A stretch of DNA of 64,000 nt from Paralithodes platypus. Its lineage: Eukaryota; Arthropoda; Malacostraca; Decapoda; Lithodidae. Both the position numbers and the translations under genes were made by a program. The notes under the pieces were generated by a model. It saw only the letters and a program-made list of their open reading frames with translations. It was not told the origin of the DNA and made no database searches. The stretch covers positions 20,928,894 to 20,992,893 of the forward strand of contig CM064506.1 in NCBI GenBank assembly GCA_032716605.1, given 5' to 3'. Positions 45,003-56,760 of the stretch are shown here, one piece after another (within the stretch, counting starts at the first letter, position 1; each line of letters begins with the position of its first letter).

Positions 45003-45130
45003 CCCTGTCTTCGTGGTGCAATGCATAAGTGTGTTGATGTCCGGTATGAGCATCCTAGGTTCGAATCCCCGGACTGCCACATGTGTTTTTTAATTTCATT
45101 AATCGAGTTTAGGAGTAAAGTTGGTTGGTG
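45003..45130 (+). mobile_element. tRNA-derived SINE
   Basis: CTGTCTTCGTGGTGCAATG (A-box region), GGTTCGAATCCCCGG (B-box, about 45059-45073), then GCCACATGTGTTTTTTAAT and TTAATCGAGTTTAGGAG. Counterpart of 31688-31795. Confidence 0.65.
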
Positions 45131-45232
45131 GAGAGAACATAATAATCATATAAAAGGTAGATAATTGTAACGTATCTTCCTAAGCAATTAATTAATATAA
45201 TTGTAATTTAATTTAGATATTGAGTGTTAATC

Positions 45233-45240
<8 letters not shown>

Positions 45241-45317
<77 letters not shown>
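45241..45317. repeat. (GA)n microsatellite
   Basis: About 37 GA units. Confidence 0.95.
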
Positions 45318-45318
<1 letters not shown>

Positions 45319-45399
45319 GAACTTTTATCTTGCACATAATCCTTGCTTTACAAATGTACTATAGCAGATGTCAGTGTGTGCTTGTAATCCATGGTGTTT

Positions 45400-45581
45400 A
45401 CATCTGTGTGTGTATGTGTTTCCCTCGCTCTCGTTCTCTCTATCTCTCTCTCTCTCTCTGTATATGTGTGTGTGTGTGTGTGTATGTAAGGAGAGGCAGC
45501 ATGCGAGGTAATGTATACGTTTCCACTGGCTGTGCGCAAGTGTGTGTTTTTATGTGTGCATGTGTGTTTATGCATGCGTGA

Positions 45582-45632
<51 letters not shown>

Positions 45633-46121
45633 TGTTCATGTGACAGTATGAGTATATGTTTCTAATGTAAGATAATATACACTTTATTATTATATTGTGA
45701 TACATTTTGAAGCCTCAACAAATCTAAAGGAACCTGTAGAACACAAATATCAGGTAAGGAATTTATAACAAGTTTCAATTCAACCCGAGACAGCTTCGAT
45801 AATTTATGTATCGGTATTAATGCTCGCGACTGTACATGTATACATATGTGTGAGTGTGTGTGTACTTGTGTATATCGAAGTATGTATGTATGCATGTGTG
45901 TATGTGTGTGATGTGAGTACGTAAGTCTATCTGTGTACATGCATGTGTGATTTTATGAGTATGTAAATGAACGCGTGTGTGTGTGTATGTCTTGTGTGTG
46001 TGTATGTGTGTGTGTGGGGGGGGGGGGGAGGGTTGAATGTGTCCTGTGTGTGTGTGTGTGTGTCCTGAGTGTTTGTGTGTGTGTGTATGTGGGTGTGTGT
46101 GGGTGTCCTCTGTGTGTATGT

Positions 46122-46163
<42 letters not shown>

Positions 46164-46195
46164 GTGTGTGTGTGTGTGTGTGTGTGTATAGCCAC
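45400..46195. repeat. long GT-rich microsatellite region
   Basis: CT (45430-45458), GT (45466-45485, 45590-45632, 45836-46015, 46040-46190) and a G run (46016-46028). Thr/His reading frames on the minus strand are artefacts. Bases 45655-45835 look unique without a gene. Confidence 0.9.
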
Positions 46196-46249
46196 GCGTC
46201 TTTGAGTCTCACGTAGCATCCTCCGATTGTTTTGTTTTTTACACACATG

Positions 46250-46330
46250 TTTCCCAGCCAATCAAGTCCCCTTAAGGACCCAGTGGCACCCCCTCAGCCA
46301 ATAGGAAGGCTTGGCACTCCTTACCATACA
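46250..46330 (+). promoter_or_regulatory. tandem CCAAT boxes upstream of a possible first exon
   Basis: CAGCCAATCAAG (about 46254-46265) and CAGCCAATAGGAAGG (about 46294-46308) lie 40 bp apart, in the first repeat-poor stretch after the GT tract and 2.2 kb before the first GLIS coding exon. No canonical TATA box follows. CCAAT pairs are common in animal promoters but also occur by chance. Confidence 0.3.
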
Positions 46331-46539
46331 CTTTCATATTTCCTCTTATTATTATTCAAGTTTATTATTGATAAAGTGTATGATTAATTGATGTATTTAT
46401 GTGTGTTATTTGTTTTAGGCTTGGATTTTGCTATTAGGGTTGGATAGAGGTAGGAAGTTTAGTTGAGAGATAGTTAGTGGTGCTTTGAGTGGTAGGGTAA
46501 GTGGTTGTGGTAGTTGTGGTAGCTGTGGTGATAGTACTC

Positions 46540-46788
46540 AACCTCTTCACACCCTACACTACCACTCTTTGGCTCTGAGCTCTACCACACACAGAGAGCT
46601 TCCTACAGAGCTTCCCGTCACAGAAAGAGGAGCGTCCCACATCGACTAGTTTCTGTGCTTCGGAGTATTTAGGAATTTGGTGATATTAGTGTGCGATTTG
46701 TCAGTGATAGTCATTGAAGGAAGTGAACGACGCGGGTCTTCAATTCTGCAGAAAAGAACAACATACATATCATAATACTTTGACAGAG
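46540..46788 (+). other. candidate untranslated first exon of the GLIS-like gene
   Basis: Repeat-poor sequence ending in a strong splice donor, ACAGAG-GTAAGT (GT at 46789-46790). It has no ATG in the last 200 bp. Spliced to the acceptor at 48524, the frame leading to ATG 48536 reads through GGT GTA GGG AGG and meets a stop (TAA, 46773-46775) upstream. That ATG would then be the first in its frame. The exon start is unknown. Without RNA data this is only a hypothesis. Confidence 0.3.
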
Positions 46789-46979
46789 GTAAGTTACGAA
46801 GATAAAGTACTTATTATTATTTGACTTGTATCCACAAAGTTAGAAGATAGTTTACATATTCCTTTATTGCATATTGTAGAGTGTAGACAGTATTCAAATA
46901 ATTTCAAAAAGTTAGAAGATAACATTCTTGGTCTATGATGGTCAAGTGATGATTGATTCTTATATTGATTTTTGATTAA

Positions 46980-47185
46980 CCCCTTCTGTACCGGTACCGT
47001 CCTATTGATTTTTTATGGCAATGATTAGACGATTTTGTTCAGCTTAGAAAGGACCTCTAGCAATAATAAGGCTTCAGACTATGTAAACCAACCCTTTTGA
47101 CAACCACAGATCCTTCCTAAGCTGCATAATATCGTCTGAATATAGCTAGAATATAATATAGCACACGTCGCTGGTACTCAAAGGG
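46980..47185. mobile_element. TTAA-C MITE, intact
   Basis: TTAA at 46976-46979 and 47186-47189. Ends CCCCTTCTGTACCGGTAC and, reversed, CCCTTTGAGTACCAGCG. 206 bp, in the putative first intron of the GLIS-like gene. Confidence 0.85.
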
Positions 47186-47204
47186 TTAAGATAAAAACGT
47201 CCAT

Positions 47205-47404
47205 CAGTCACCCTTTCAAGCTAAGAATAAACAAATAGCAACAAATTATCCTGGCCAAAGGCCGGTTTGCCCTAATTTGCAGTCTTGCTATCGCTCGTAC
47301 AGAAAAAAGGGTACCTAAATGGGGTGAAGCATGTAATGGGGTGAAAAGTCTTGACTTCGCGAAAGCTTCGGGGTAAAATAGGGGTGGTAAAAAAAAAAAA
47401 AAAA
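47205..47404 (-). mobile_element. TTAA-A MITE fragment
   Basis: CACCCTTTCAAGCTAAG, GGCCAAAGGCCGG, CTTGCTATCGCTCG, AAATGGGGTGAAGC, GTAAAATAGGGG, ended by poly-A (47387-47404). Confidence 0.5.
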
Positions 47405-47439
47405 GTTATACAAACAACTACGGACCACTCACAGCAGGT

Positions 47440-47661
47440 GTACAATTGGCCACATAAGTTCTATTCCTCGTCGTGATCTTATAATATGAAAGTAATATTA
47501 GTAGGAATGAGTTGCGAGTGTTGTTTCTTTTAATTATCAGTTGACTAATCAAATGAGTTACCACTAACTAAGAAACTATGCTCGTAATTCAACCATGCGC
47601 ACTATACATTTCCATGTATAAGATCAAAGAGAGGAACAGTACTTATGTGGGCAACTGTACA
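47440..47661. mobile_element. D-family MITE, the clearest copy
   Basis: Left TGTACAATTGGCCACATAAG; right end reversed TGTACAGTTGCCCACATAAG; both continue with T-CTRTTCCTC and GATCTTATA. Total about 220 bp with TA-CAGT-type termini (Tc1/mariner-like). The centre, CAGTTGACTAATCAAATGAG, is the segment amplified at 36023-37155. Confidence 0.8.
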
Positions 47662-47839
47662 TGTAACAAGTGCCACACGTGTAATATTGTAGTAAATCAA
47701 TACAAAAATGAAACAAATAAAACTCTTCTGGCTGCAACACACAAACACACACATACAATGCAACACAAACACTCTCTCTCTCTTTGCTACCACGTGTGCC
47801 TGGCAGTTGGGGCAAGACAGTAACACAATATCATGGCTC

Positions 47840-48195
47840 AAACACTCATGTACAGTAATGAACCATAATACCTGCACACCCATTCCAATCTGTATCGAAC
47901 CCAACAGAGACAAACCAATGTTCTGTTGTTTTTGTCTGTGTGTATGAGGGAGACAAAAGGCAAAACTGCCTTTGACGAGTGCCTCCCCCAGAGTTGAAAA
48001 AGGGACAGGGCCAAAATCAAGGAATGTTCGAGCCAAAATGTCTGGAGACAAGGAGTTTGAAGCAATTTAAGTCATGGGATGAGGGAAAGATGGATTCAGG
48101 TAGAGAGTTATATCTCAGAGACTTCTCAACTTGGCTTTTAAGATTATAATGGGTGTGAAGGTATTATGGTTCATGACTGTACACTCTGACACCAT
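47840..48195. mobile_element. palindromic MITE split by a LINE 3' tail
   Basis: CATGTACAGTAATGAACC, ATAATACCTGCACACCC (47848-47884) is matched in reverse by GGGTGTGAAGGTATTATGG, TTCATGACTGTACACTC (48151-48187). Between the arms a minus-strand LINE 3' tail (about 47935-48115) carries GGAGACAAAAGGCAAAAC, GAGTGCCTCCCCCAGAG and GTTTGAAGCAATTTAAG. Confidence 0.6.
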
Positions 48196-48199
48196 AGTC

Positions 48200-48251
48200 T
48201 CTAGCCAAATTATAAGAAGTTGTGGACACCCTATGTTTGTATTTATGCAAT

Positions 48252-48312
<61 letters not shown>

Positions 48313-48524
48313 CATTTGTTAGAGGAAGTTAACTTATCCTTGCACTGTATACATTCCGTATTGTATTACATTGCATTCAATATGTATTGTATTATATTGC
48401 ATTACTGTACTATACCTATCTATATACTCAGGCACATACCCTATTTTATTATTGATTTAATTTCTATATATTCTTTTTATATTGTATTATTGTATTATAT
48501 TAATTGTTATGCTTTATTTGGCAG
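48200..48524. other. CT/AT microsatellite and plain sequence before exon 2
   Basis: CT (48251-48274) and AT (48275-48306) runs, then TATTGTATTA-rich sequence leading into the acceptor TTTATTTGGCAG (ends 48524). Confidence 0.7.
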
Positions 48525-48535
48525 GTGTAGGGAGG

Positions 48536-48650
48536 ATGTTGGTGGAGGAGTACCGCGGGCCCGGCTCACCCGACCTCTGTGACCTGCTCACCCCTCTTGG
48601 ACCAGGCTCTCCCACCGGGGCCACATTCACATCGGAGGCCTCTTTCTCAG
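48536..48650 (+). CDS. glis: GLIS-like gene, first coding exon seen
   Basis: Acceptor TTTATTTGGCAG ends at 48524, so the exon begins 48525. ATG at 48536 follows GGGAGG. It encodes [38 protein letters not shown] and leaves one base (phase 1) at donor CAG-GTGCGAGT (48651). The next exon supplies GA to give Gly. Confidence 0.75.
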
Positions 48651-51195
48651 GTGCGAGTCACAATTTAAAGCCCAGTACTACTACCATATTATTACTATTT
48701 GGTCCGAGGGGGGGTCTTTTGGGACACCTTCTCTTTCGCTCCATTAGCTTGAAGATCTGAACACGTTTCACCCCATTAATTTGGCAATAATAAGACGTAT
48801 CACTCCTTTTAGGCGTCTATTTTTTTCTGGGCGAGCGATAGCAAGCCTGTAACTCAAAAGAAATCAGCTCTCGAAAAATGTACTAATCTAGTTTGAAGAG
48901 GGTCTTGGTTGGTATTTTTTAGTTTGAAGGAAGTCTGGGGAAGGGTTTTTTGTTAGCCTATAGTCTGTTTCTTTTCAACTGGCGGTAAATTGCAAAGTGC
49001 CCATCAATATTTCTCAGTGATTTTGAAGATTTTGTGGTGAGATATGGGGCGAATTATATAAACTTGTTCTTAGTATGAGGCAGAGACATAGTAGTTTCAT
49101 ATTTTCCCATTAAGTATCGAACAAATTAGCTGCTAAGGGATTCAATGGCAAAATCAAGCAAAAACTTCAATAATAATTAAACAAGATATCATAAAAGCGG
49201 ACAAGAGGTCGGACCAGATAGTGTAAATAATGCTGTTGTATCTAATATTGATAGATGTTGATATTGATTTATTAAGGCAGGATGGGTCGTTTTTCTGTTT
49301 TTTAAGAGTTACCGGCCGGGACATTTTTCTACCGAAAAATGTACAAATATATCTTGAAGGGGGGTCTAGGGGTTGTTTTTCTAAGCTTGATACATTAATA
49401 AATTAATTAATAGCCCAAAAAACCCCAGCAACTGTCCCCTTACAGTTTGTGATCCTCTCTCTCTCTCTCTCTCTGCAGGAAACTTTTCTCCGACCGGTGT
49501 CACATTTTCCTCTTCCAGCGGCACTTTCTCCCCGCCCATCATCAGTGTAGAGCCCCCGGAGAGTGTGGGGGGTTGTGGTGGAGCCTTGGGAGCCGCCATG
49601 GGGGCCCTCGGGGGACTACCCACCGACTTGTACCTGGCCCCGGAAGACTGGGACCTACACCCCACCACGGACCTCCTGGAACTGCCCGGAGAGAGCCTGG
49701 ATGTGTATCTACCCCACCGGTGCTCAGCCTCGCCGATGAGCGTATCACCAGGGGGGTCTTCGCTCCATTCCCCCCTTCCCTCCGGTCGGGGGTCTGTCAG
49801 TGGTCTCAGACGACACAAACGGCCGGGGTCATCTTCGCCCATGACTGTGGGTGGGGATTTCAACACGGTCCTGAGAGCATCACCCAAGTGCCTGGAAGGA
49901 GGCTTTTCTTCTACAGGTGCCCCTACCGCCCCGGGGAACTACGGTCACTTACTCTCCAGACCTGACGTGAACCAGCGACATGACCTGACCTTCCAGCCAC
50001 GCCCCGAGATGACCACACAACCCGACCTGTCCTACCAAATGTGCCCTCAGGAGAACACGCGACCCGACCTAACCTTCCAAGCGCTCCTGGCCGATCCCGT
50101 CACGTCCACCACTACCACACCCACCACAAACAGCCACAACCACAATAACAACCACTACTACAAGGTGGAGATAGACGAGGAGGAGGTGGAGGAACAACAT
50201 AGCTGTCCAGATAATGAAGAGGCACCGGATATCGGCCCTCGTTGGTGTAGGTATGTACAGCAATGTGTAAAAGTAAAACTTATCTGTGTCTAATACAACA
50301 CATACTGTACAGTATACTGTAAAATGAACTAGTATTACCATAATGAAAACATACAACTAAGTTACAATACACAGTGTCAGTAGTTCTAGCTCAGTGGTCA
50401 GCAACCCTTAAAGCTAAAAGAGACAGTTTATATAAATGTTCATACAAATTTTGTACTGTCGGAGCCACAAACCGAAATGTTGTACTGTCTGAACCACAAA
50501 CCGAAATTAGGTAAGGTCTGATAAGGGCAAGTTTTTTCATAGTTTTTTTTATGTGACTTATTTTATCTATAATCTATCTATTTATCTATTATCTATAATA
50601 TATCTATCTATTACCAGATGGGTAGACTGCGGGGTGGTTTTGGAATCCCGCGCCCAGCTGTCCCGTCACATAGAAAGGGCCCACATCGACCAGCGGAAGG
50701 GGGACGACTTCACCTGTTTCTGGGCGGCGTGTCAGCGACGGTACCGACCCTTCAACGCCCGGTACAAGCTGCTAATTCACATGAGGGTACATTCCGGGGA
50801 GAAACCTAACAAGTGCACCGTGAGTACCGTTTTATAAGTGCTTTTTTGTTAGTATGTTTTCTTGTGTGTTATTTATGAAGTAAAGGTAATTATCACTCTC
50901 TCTCTCTCTCTGATGTCTTTTGTTATTATGAAGTGAGGGTAATGCTCATTCTCACTCTCTCTCATGTATGTATTAAAGTGACGATTTGATGTCTCTGAAA
51001 ATCACTCTCACTCTCTCTCTCATGTATGCATTAAAGTGACGATTAGATGTCTCTGAAACTCACTCACACTCTCTCTCTCATGTATGTATTAAGGTGACGA
51101 CTTGATATGGTTCTGTGTCGATTGTTTAATGGAATAGAGTATTCCAATTCAGATTTTCATTCTCACTCTCTCACACACACTCTCTCTCTCATTCA

Positions 51196-51227
<32 letters not shown>

Positions 51228-52881
51228 CTTCTCTCTCATCCCATTATATTAAGCATACATTTTACCCAATCTTTATTTTATCTTCTCACTATACTCTTCT
51301 CCACGTACCTCTCCTAACCCATTCAGTAACGGTGACGTCCTTTGCATTCATTTCTGGCAATTATTAGGCGATTATCTGCAGGTTATGAAGAACTTAACCC
51401 GTTAGAAAGGTTACAGACGATCTCAATTCATCCGTTTAGCTACCATACGTCTTTCCCAAGCTGTATACAATCGTTTCAATGTAGCTGAAGTCCAATAAAA
51501 AAAAAAAAAAAGCTACTCGTATTTCGCCTGCCTCCACTCAACCCACCCATTAACCCCTTCTGTACCAGCGACATCTTTTTCAATATATTCTGACAAGTAC
51601 TAGACGATTTTATTCTGCTTAGGAAGGACATCTACCAGTTACTTAAGGGAAGGTATTTAGTCTGTTCCCTAGATCTCCGTCAAGCTTAAAATTACACTCC
51701 CTAGACCCCCTTTCATTTATACATTTTTCGGTAGAAAAATTTCCCGGCCGAAGGCCGGTTCTTCTTAAAATACAAGCTCGCTATCGCTCGCCAGGGAAAA
51801 ATAGACACCTAAATGGCACGAACGGTCTTAAAATTGACGGAAATGAGGCGAAAGTTCTTAAAATCGCCAAACTAATGGGGCGAACGTCTTATTATCTCCA
51901 AAGCAATGTGGCTAAACACGAGGGAGAAAGGGTTCCATAAATAAGTCCCTCAAAAAGTGGAAATCTCCCCTTCAAAGGCTATACAGACTATCTCCATCCA
52001 TCCTTTAAGCTACCATAATTATATCCTTCCTAAGCTTCATAAAATCGTCTAAACGTAGCTGAAACCAAATACTATATAAGTCACCGGTACTGGAAGGGTT
52101 AAGGCAGTGTCACACGAGCGATTTTTCCGTCAATTTTTACGGGCAATTGTAGTCTGGCAGCTTTAAGGGGAGTCACCTGTTTTTTGTTATGTTTATCTCC
52201 TTTTCTCTCTTTCTCTGTCTTGTATCCATTCGGCCCCATTTAGCCAACTGTTTTAAGACGTTTATCCGTATCCAGGTGTCGATATCTTCCTGGCGAGCGA
52301 TAGCGAGCCAGCATTGTATGGAGAAATCCGGCTTCGCCGGAGACATTTTCTATCGAAAAATGTAGATTTAGCTTGCTCTCAAAACAACAAATATATATGC
52401 TGGCTCGCTACCGCTCACCAGGAAAATATTGACACCTGGATGGGGGTAAACGTCTTAAACAGTTCCGTAAAATATAAACTACCAAACATATTCTACCATG
52501 GTGGTCCAATAGTCAGTTTCTTTTCAACTGACGGTAAATTGCAAAGTTCCCATCAAGATTTCACAGTTAATTTGAAGATTTTGTAGTGAAATATGGTGTT
52601 AATTATATAAACTTGGTCTAAATACGATGCAGGGACATAGTATAGTTTCTTATTTGTCCGTTAGTTATCGCATAACCAATTGTTAAGGGATTCACTTTAC
52701 CGTCAGATGAAATGAAACCGAGTATAGTTTCCTACTGAATTGTGAAAGAGGTTCAAAATAATAAGATAAAAAAACACTTGCTCTTAAAAAAAATGCCGAA
52801 AAAAGCGCTGGTGTGATGTGGTCTTTCTACTCAATGATTAGAAGCTCCATTAAAAGCCGTTAGGTTGTGATAAATAGCCCC

Positions 52882-52923
<42 letters not shown>

Positions 52924-55027
52924 TGTGTGAGTGAGTGAGTGAGTGAGTGAGTGAGTGAGTGAGTGAGTGAGTGAGAGAGAGAGAGAATAATCGACACATA
53001 AACGGCACGAAAGGTCGTAAAATCGTCAAACTAATTGTATTTTTCTATTTGTATGAAGGAGAAAAAGGTAATGCTGACTGTAACAAGTGTCCCCCCCAAA
53101 AAAAAAGTTGAAAGTGACTGGGAGCCAAATTCAAGGTACGTTAGAGTCACAATGTCTGGATACACGGAACTTGATGCAGTTCAAGTCATAGGATGAGGGC
53201 TAATGAATTACAAAGATAAAACTAATGGGGCTAAACGTAAGGGAGAAGGGGGTCCAGAAAGCCCCCCCCCCCCCCCTTAGGAAGTATTTCTAGCAATATT
53301 AAAGCTTCATACTATCTCAACCAACCCTTTACTTGGCCAATCGTACTCAAAGGGTTAAGGTCTCCCGTTGGTTGAGGACGTAACAGGTTGGATCAGTGTA
53401 CAGTAGGTTCAATACTTATCCTCTCAGGCATTATCCTTCAGTATATTCAAATCCTGCATACATAAAATATACTGTATTGTTTATACATACATCAAAGGCA
53501 TTATAGGCTACAGCACATATGTTGAAGCACGCATGATATATATACAGTATATATACTGTATATATATATACTTATACAATATATACATTGATAACATTGT
53601 AATTTTTCGTAACATGAAATGGATATTCAGAGAGAGAGAGAGAGAGAGCTAGCTAGCTTACTTATGAATGGAGAGCGAGCACCCCCAGACTAAGAGAGAG
53701 AGAGAGAGAGAGGGTGGGGGGGAGGGGGGGGGGACGTGATATGTGATATACCAGACGCTGTGCTTTGTCTCAACTGCTTTTCTCTAGCTGTCCCCACGTC
53801 TCTCTCTCTTCCTGAATTTGTACTTCTTCTTCTCCTAATCCTTTATTTTCTCTCACCTTTTGTGCTTCTTCCTCCTCCTCCTCCACCACCTTTCCTCCTC
53901 CTCCACCACTTTTCCTCCTCCGCCTCCACCACCTTTCCTCCTCCACCAGCTTTCCCCCTCCACCAGCTTTCCTACTCCTCCACCAGCTTTCCTCCTCAAC
54001 CACCTTTCCTCCCCCTCCACCAGCTTTCCTACTCCTCCACCAGCTTTCCTCCTCCTCCTCCACCAGCTTTCCTCCTCTTCCTCCACCAGCTTTCCTCCTC
54101 TTCCTCCACCAGCTTTCCTCCTCCTCCTCCACCAGCTTTCCTCCTCCTCAACCAGCTTTCCTCCTCTTCTACCAGCTTTCCTCCTCAACCACCTTTCCTC
54201 CTCCTCCTCCACCAGCTTTCCTTCTCCACCAGCTTTCCTTCTCCACCAGCTTTCCTCCTCCTCCTCCACCAGCTTTCCTCCTCCTCCTCCACCAGCTTTC
54301 CTCCTCCTCCTCCACCAGCTTTCCTCCTCCTCCTCCACCAGCTTTCCTCCTCCTCCACCAGCTTTCCTCCTCCTCCACCAGCTTTCCTCCTCCTCCACCA
54401 CCTTTCCTCCCCCTCCACCAGCTTTCCTACTCCTCCACCAGCTTTCCTCCTCCTCCTCCACCAGCTTTCCTCCTCTTCCTCCACCAGCTTTCCTCCTCTT
54501 CCTCCACCAGCTTTCCTCCTCCTCCTCCACCAGCTTTCCTCCTCCTCAACCAGCTTTCCTCCTCTTCTACCAGCTTTCCTCCTCAACTACCTTTCCTCCT
54601 CCTCCTCCACCAGCTTTCCTTCTCCACCAGCTTTCCTTCTCCACCAGCTTTCCTTCTCCACCAGCTTTCCTCGTCCTCCTCCACCAGCTTTCCTCCTCCT
54701 CCTCCACCAGCTTTCCTCCTCCTCCTCCACCAGCTTTCCTCCTCCTCCACCAGCTTTCCTCCTCCTCCACCAGCTTTCCTCCTCCTCCACCACCTTTCCT
54801 CCACCTCTCCTCCTCTACCCACCATCATCTCTATAGACCCTGCCACCCTCCTCCACTATTTTATTACCATTTTTTGTTTTTAATGTGTGTCTGTGGGTTA
54901 GTAGGGAATTAATGTGTGTCTGTGGGTTAGTAGGGAATTAATGTTTTATTGCGGCCCTGGGTGTGTCCTTTCAATGGGGTTATTGCTAGACGTGCATGTG
55001 TGTGTGTGTGTCTGTGTGTGTGTGTGT

Positions 55028-55122
<95 letters not shown>

Positions 55123-56708
55123 TGAGTGTGGATGTGTGTGTGGATGTGTGCGTGTGGACGTGTGTGTGTGTGTGGACGTGTGTGTGTGTACCTGTAAGTT
55201 ACTAGATAAAATCTATTGCCAGACGGCATAATCCACGCGAGGGGGTGACCACGAATTAATCGCCTTCATATGCTTCCATAAACTGAGGTAATTCATTCGA
55301 TTATCTACCTTGCTTCTGTTTACAGGGGAGGGTCACTTAAGGGAGCCCACCTCGCTTTTGTTCTCTTTCTCTCCCTCCCTCTTTGATTTTTATCCATTCG
55401 GCCCCATTCAGCCTACTGTTTTATGACGTTTAGCCCCATCCAGGTGTCCATATTTTCCTGGCGAGCGGTAGCGAGCCAGCATATATATATTTTTGTTTTG
55501 ACAGCAAGCTAAATTTGTACATTTTTCGATAGAAAAATGTCTCCAGCGAAGCCGGATTTCTCCATACAATGCTGGCTCGCTATCTCTCGCCAGGAAGAAA
55601 TCGACACCTGGATGGGGATAAACGTCTTAAAACAGTAGGCTGAATGGGGCCAAATGGATACAAGCCAGAGAAAGAGAGAAAAGGAGATAAAGATAACAAA
55701 AGCCTGTGACCCCCCTTAAGCCCAACCGGCCATTGATGTGTATAGTGTGTGGTGATTCACGTGGTAATATATAGTGCTGTTGGAATGGCTGTGGATGTTA
55801 ATGTAGTCTATAACCTGTATAATCAACTTACCCATGCTGATCAGGTGCTACCCTATACTTGTGTACATGTGACACTGGTCTACCGCACCTCTAATGTCCG
55901 CCAGTGCAACTAGGGGTATGGTTATGGAAAGCCGTGCCCGTAGGTCAATAATCCAACAGTGCTCCGGCTGGGGGTATCGATCCCAGGGTCTTCCACGCAC
56001 GAGTCAAGTGCGGTACCTCTTAGCCATGCTGGCTGGCTCCTAATCTGCCAATCTTCTCAGTGTACTTCTGTAATTTGTTAATAATCATTATTTATTTATG
56101 AATAAGAATTTTTAATTAATAGTCCTTCTCCCTCATTCCTCTTCCTAATTATGAGAATACTGAAGATCAAAATGCTAACAATGTTAAACATTATAAAGAT
56201 TAATGATAACATAATACAAAATATAGATAAAACATAAAAAATATAAAAGCTAATTGGTAAAAAATATAAACAAAAATAAAAAGATAAAATTGATAGAGAT
56301 AAAAATTATATAAATGTTAAAAATACCGCTGACGACGATGACTCAACTTTGTTATGATCATACGAACATAAGAAAACGGGAGTCTGCCGGGAGTCGATTG
56401 GCCCACATACGGCAGATCCCTTTCAAACCCAACCCATCTCGTCCTATTGGCAACCTGTCCTCTAAATTTCGGCAGATCCCTTTCAAACCCAACCCATCTC
56501 GTCCTATTGGCAACCTGTCCGCTACATTTCGGCAGATCCCTTTCAAACCCAACCCATCTCGTCCTATTGGCAACCTGTCCGCTAAATTTCCGCCAGCGTG
56601 GGTAATAATATGAGCCGTGTTGTCTCATATGAACTCTGTTGTCTCTATCTGCTCATAAATCTTGGGTCCGGATCATGTGACAGTCGCATATGGTTCTGGT
56701 GGTGCTGG

Positions 56709-56760
<52 letters not shown>

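Noticed and set aside
45817..46261. Thr/His-rich minus-strand frames of 102-143 codons
   Set aside because: Translation of a GT microsatellite.
49381..49887. 168-codon minus-strand frame
   Set aside because: Antisense to the GLIS coding exon; open because of high GC, with no domain.
53736..54912. Long Ser/Phe/Pro/Leu open reading frames (366 and 350 codons) and opposite Glu/Gly/Lys frames
   Set aside because: Direct translation of a CCACCAGCTTTCCTCC-type repeat; all frames are open because the sequence is low complexity.
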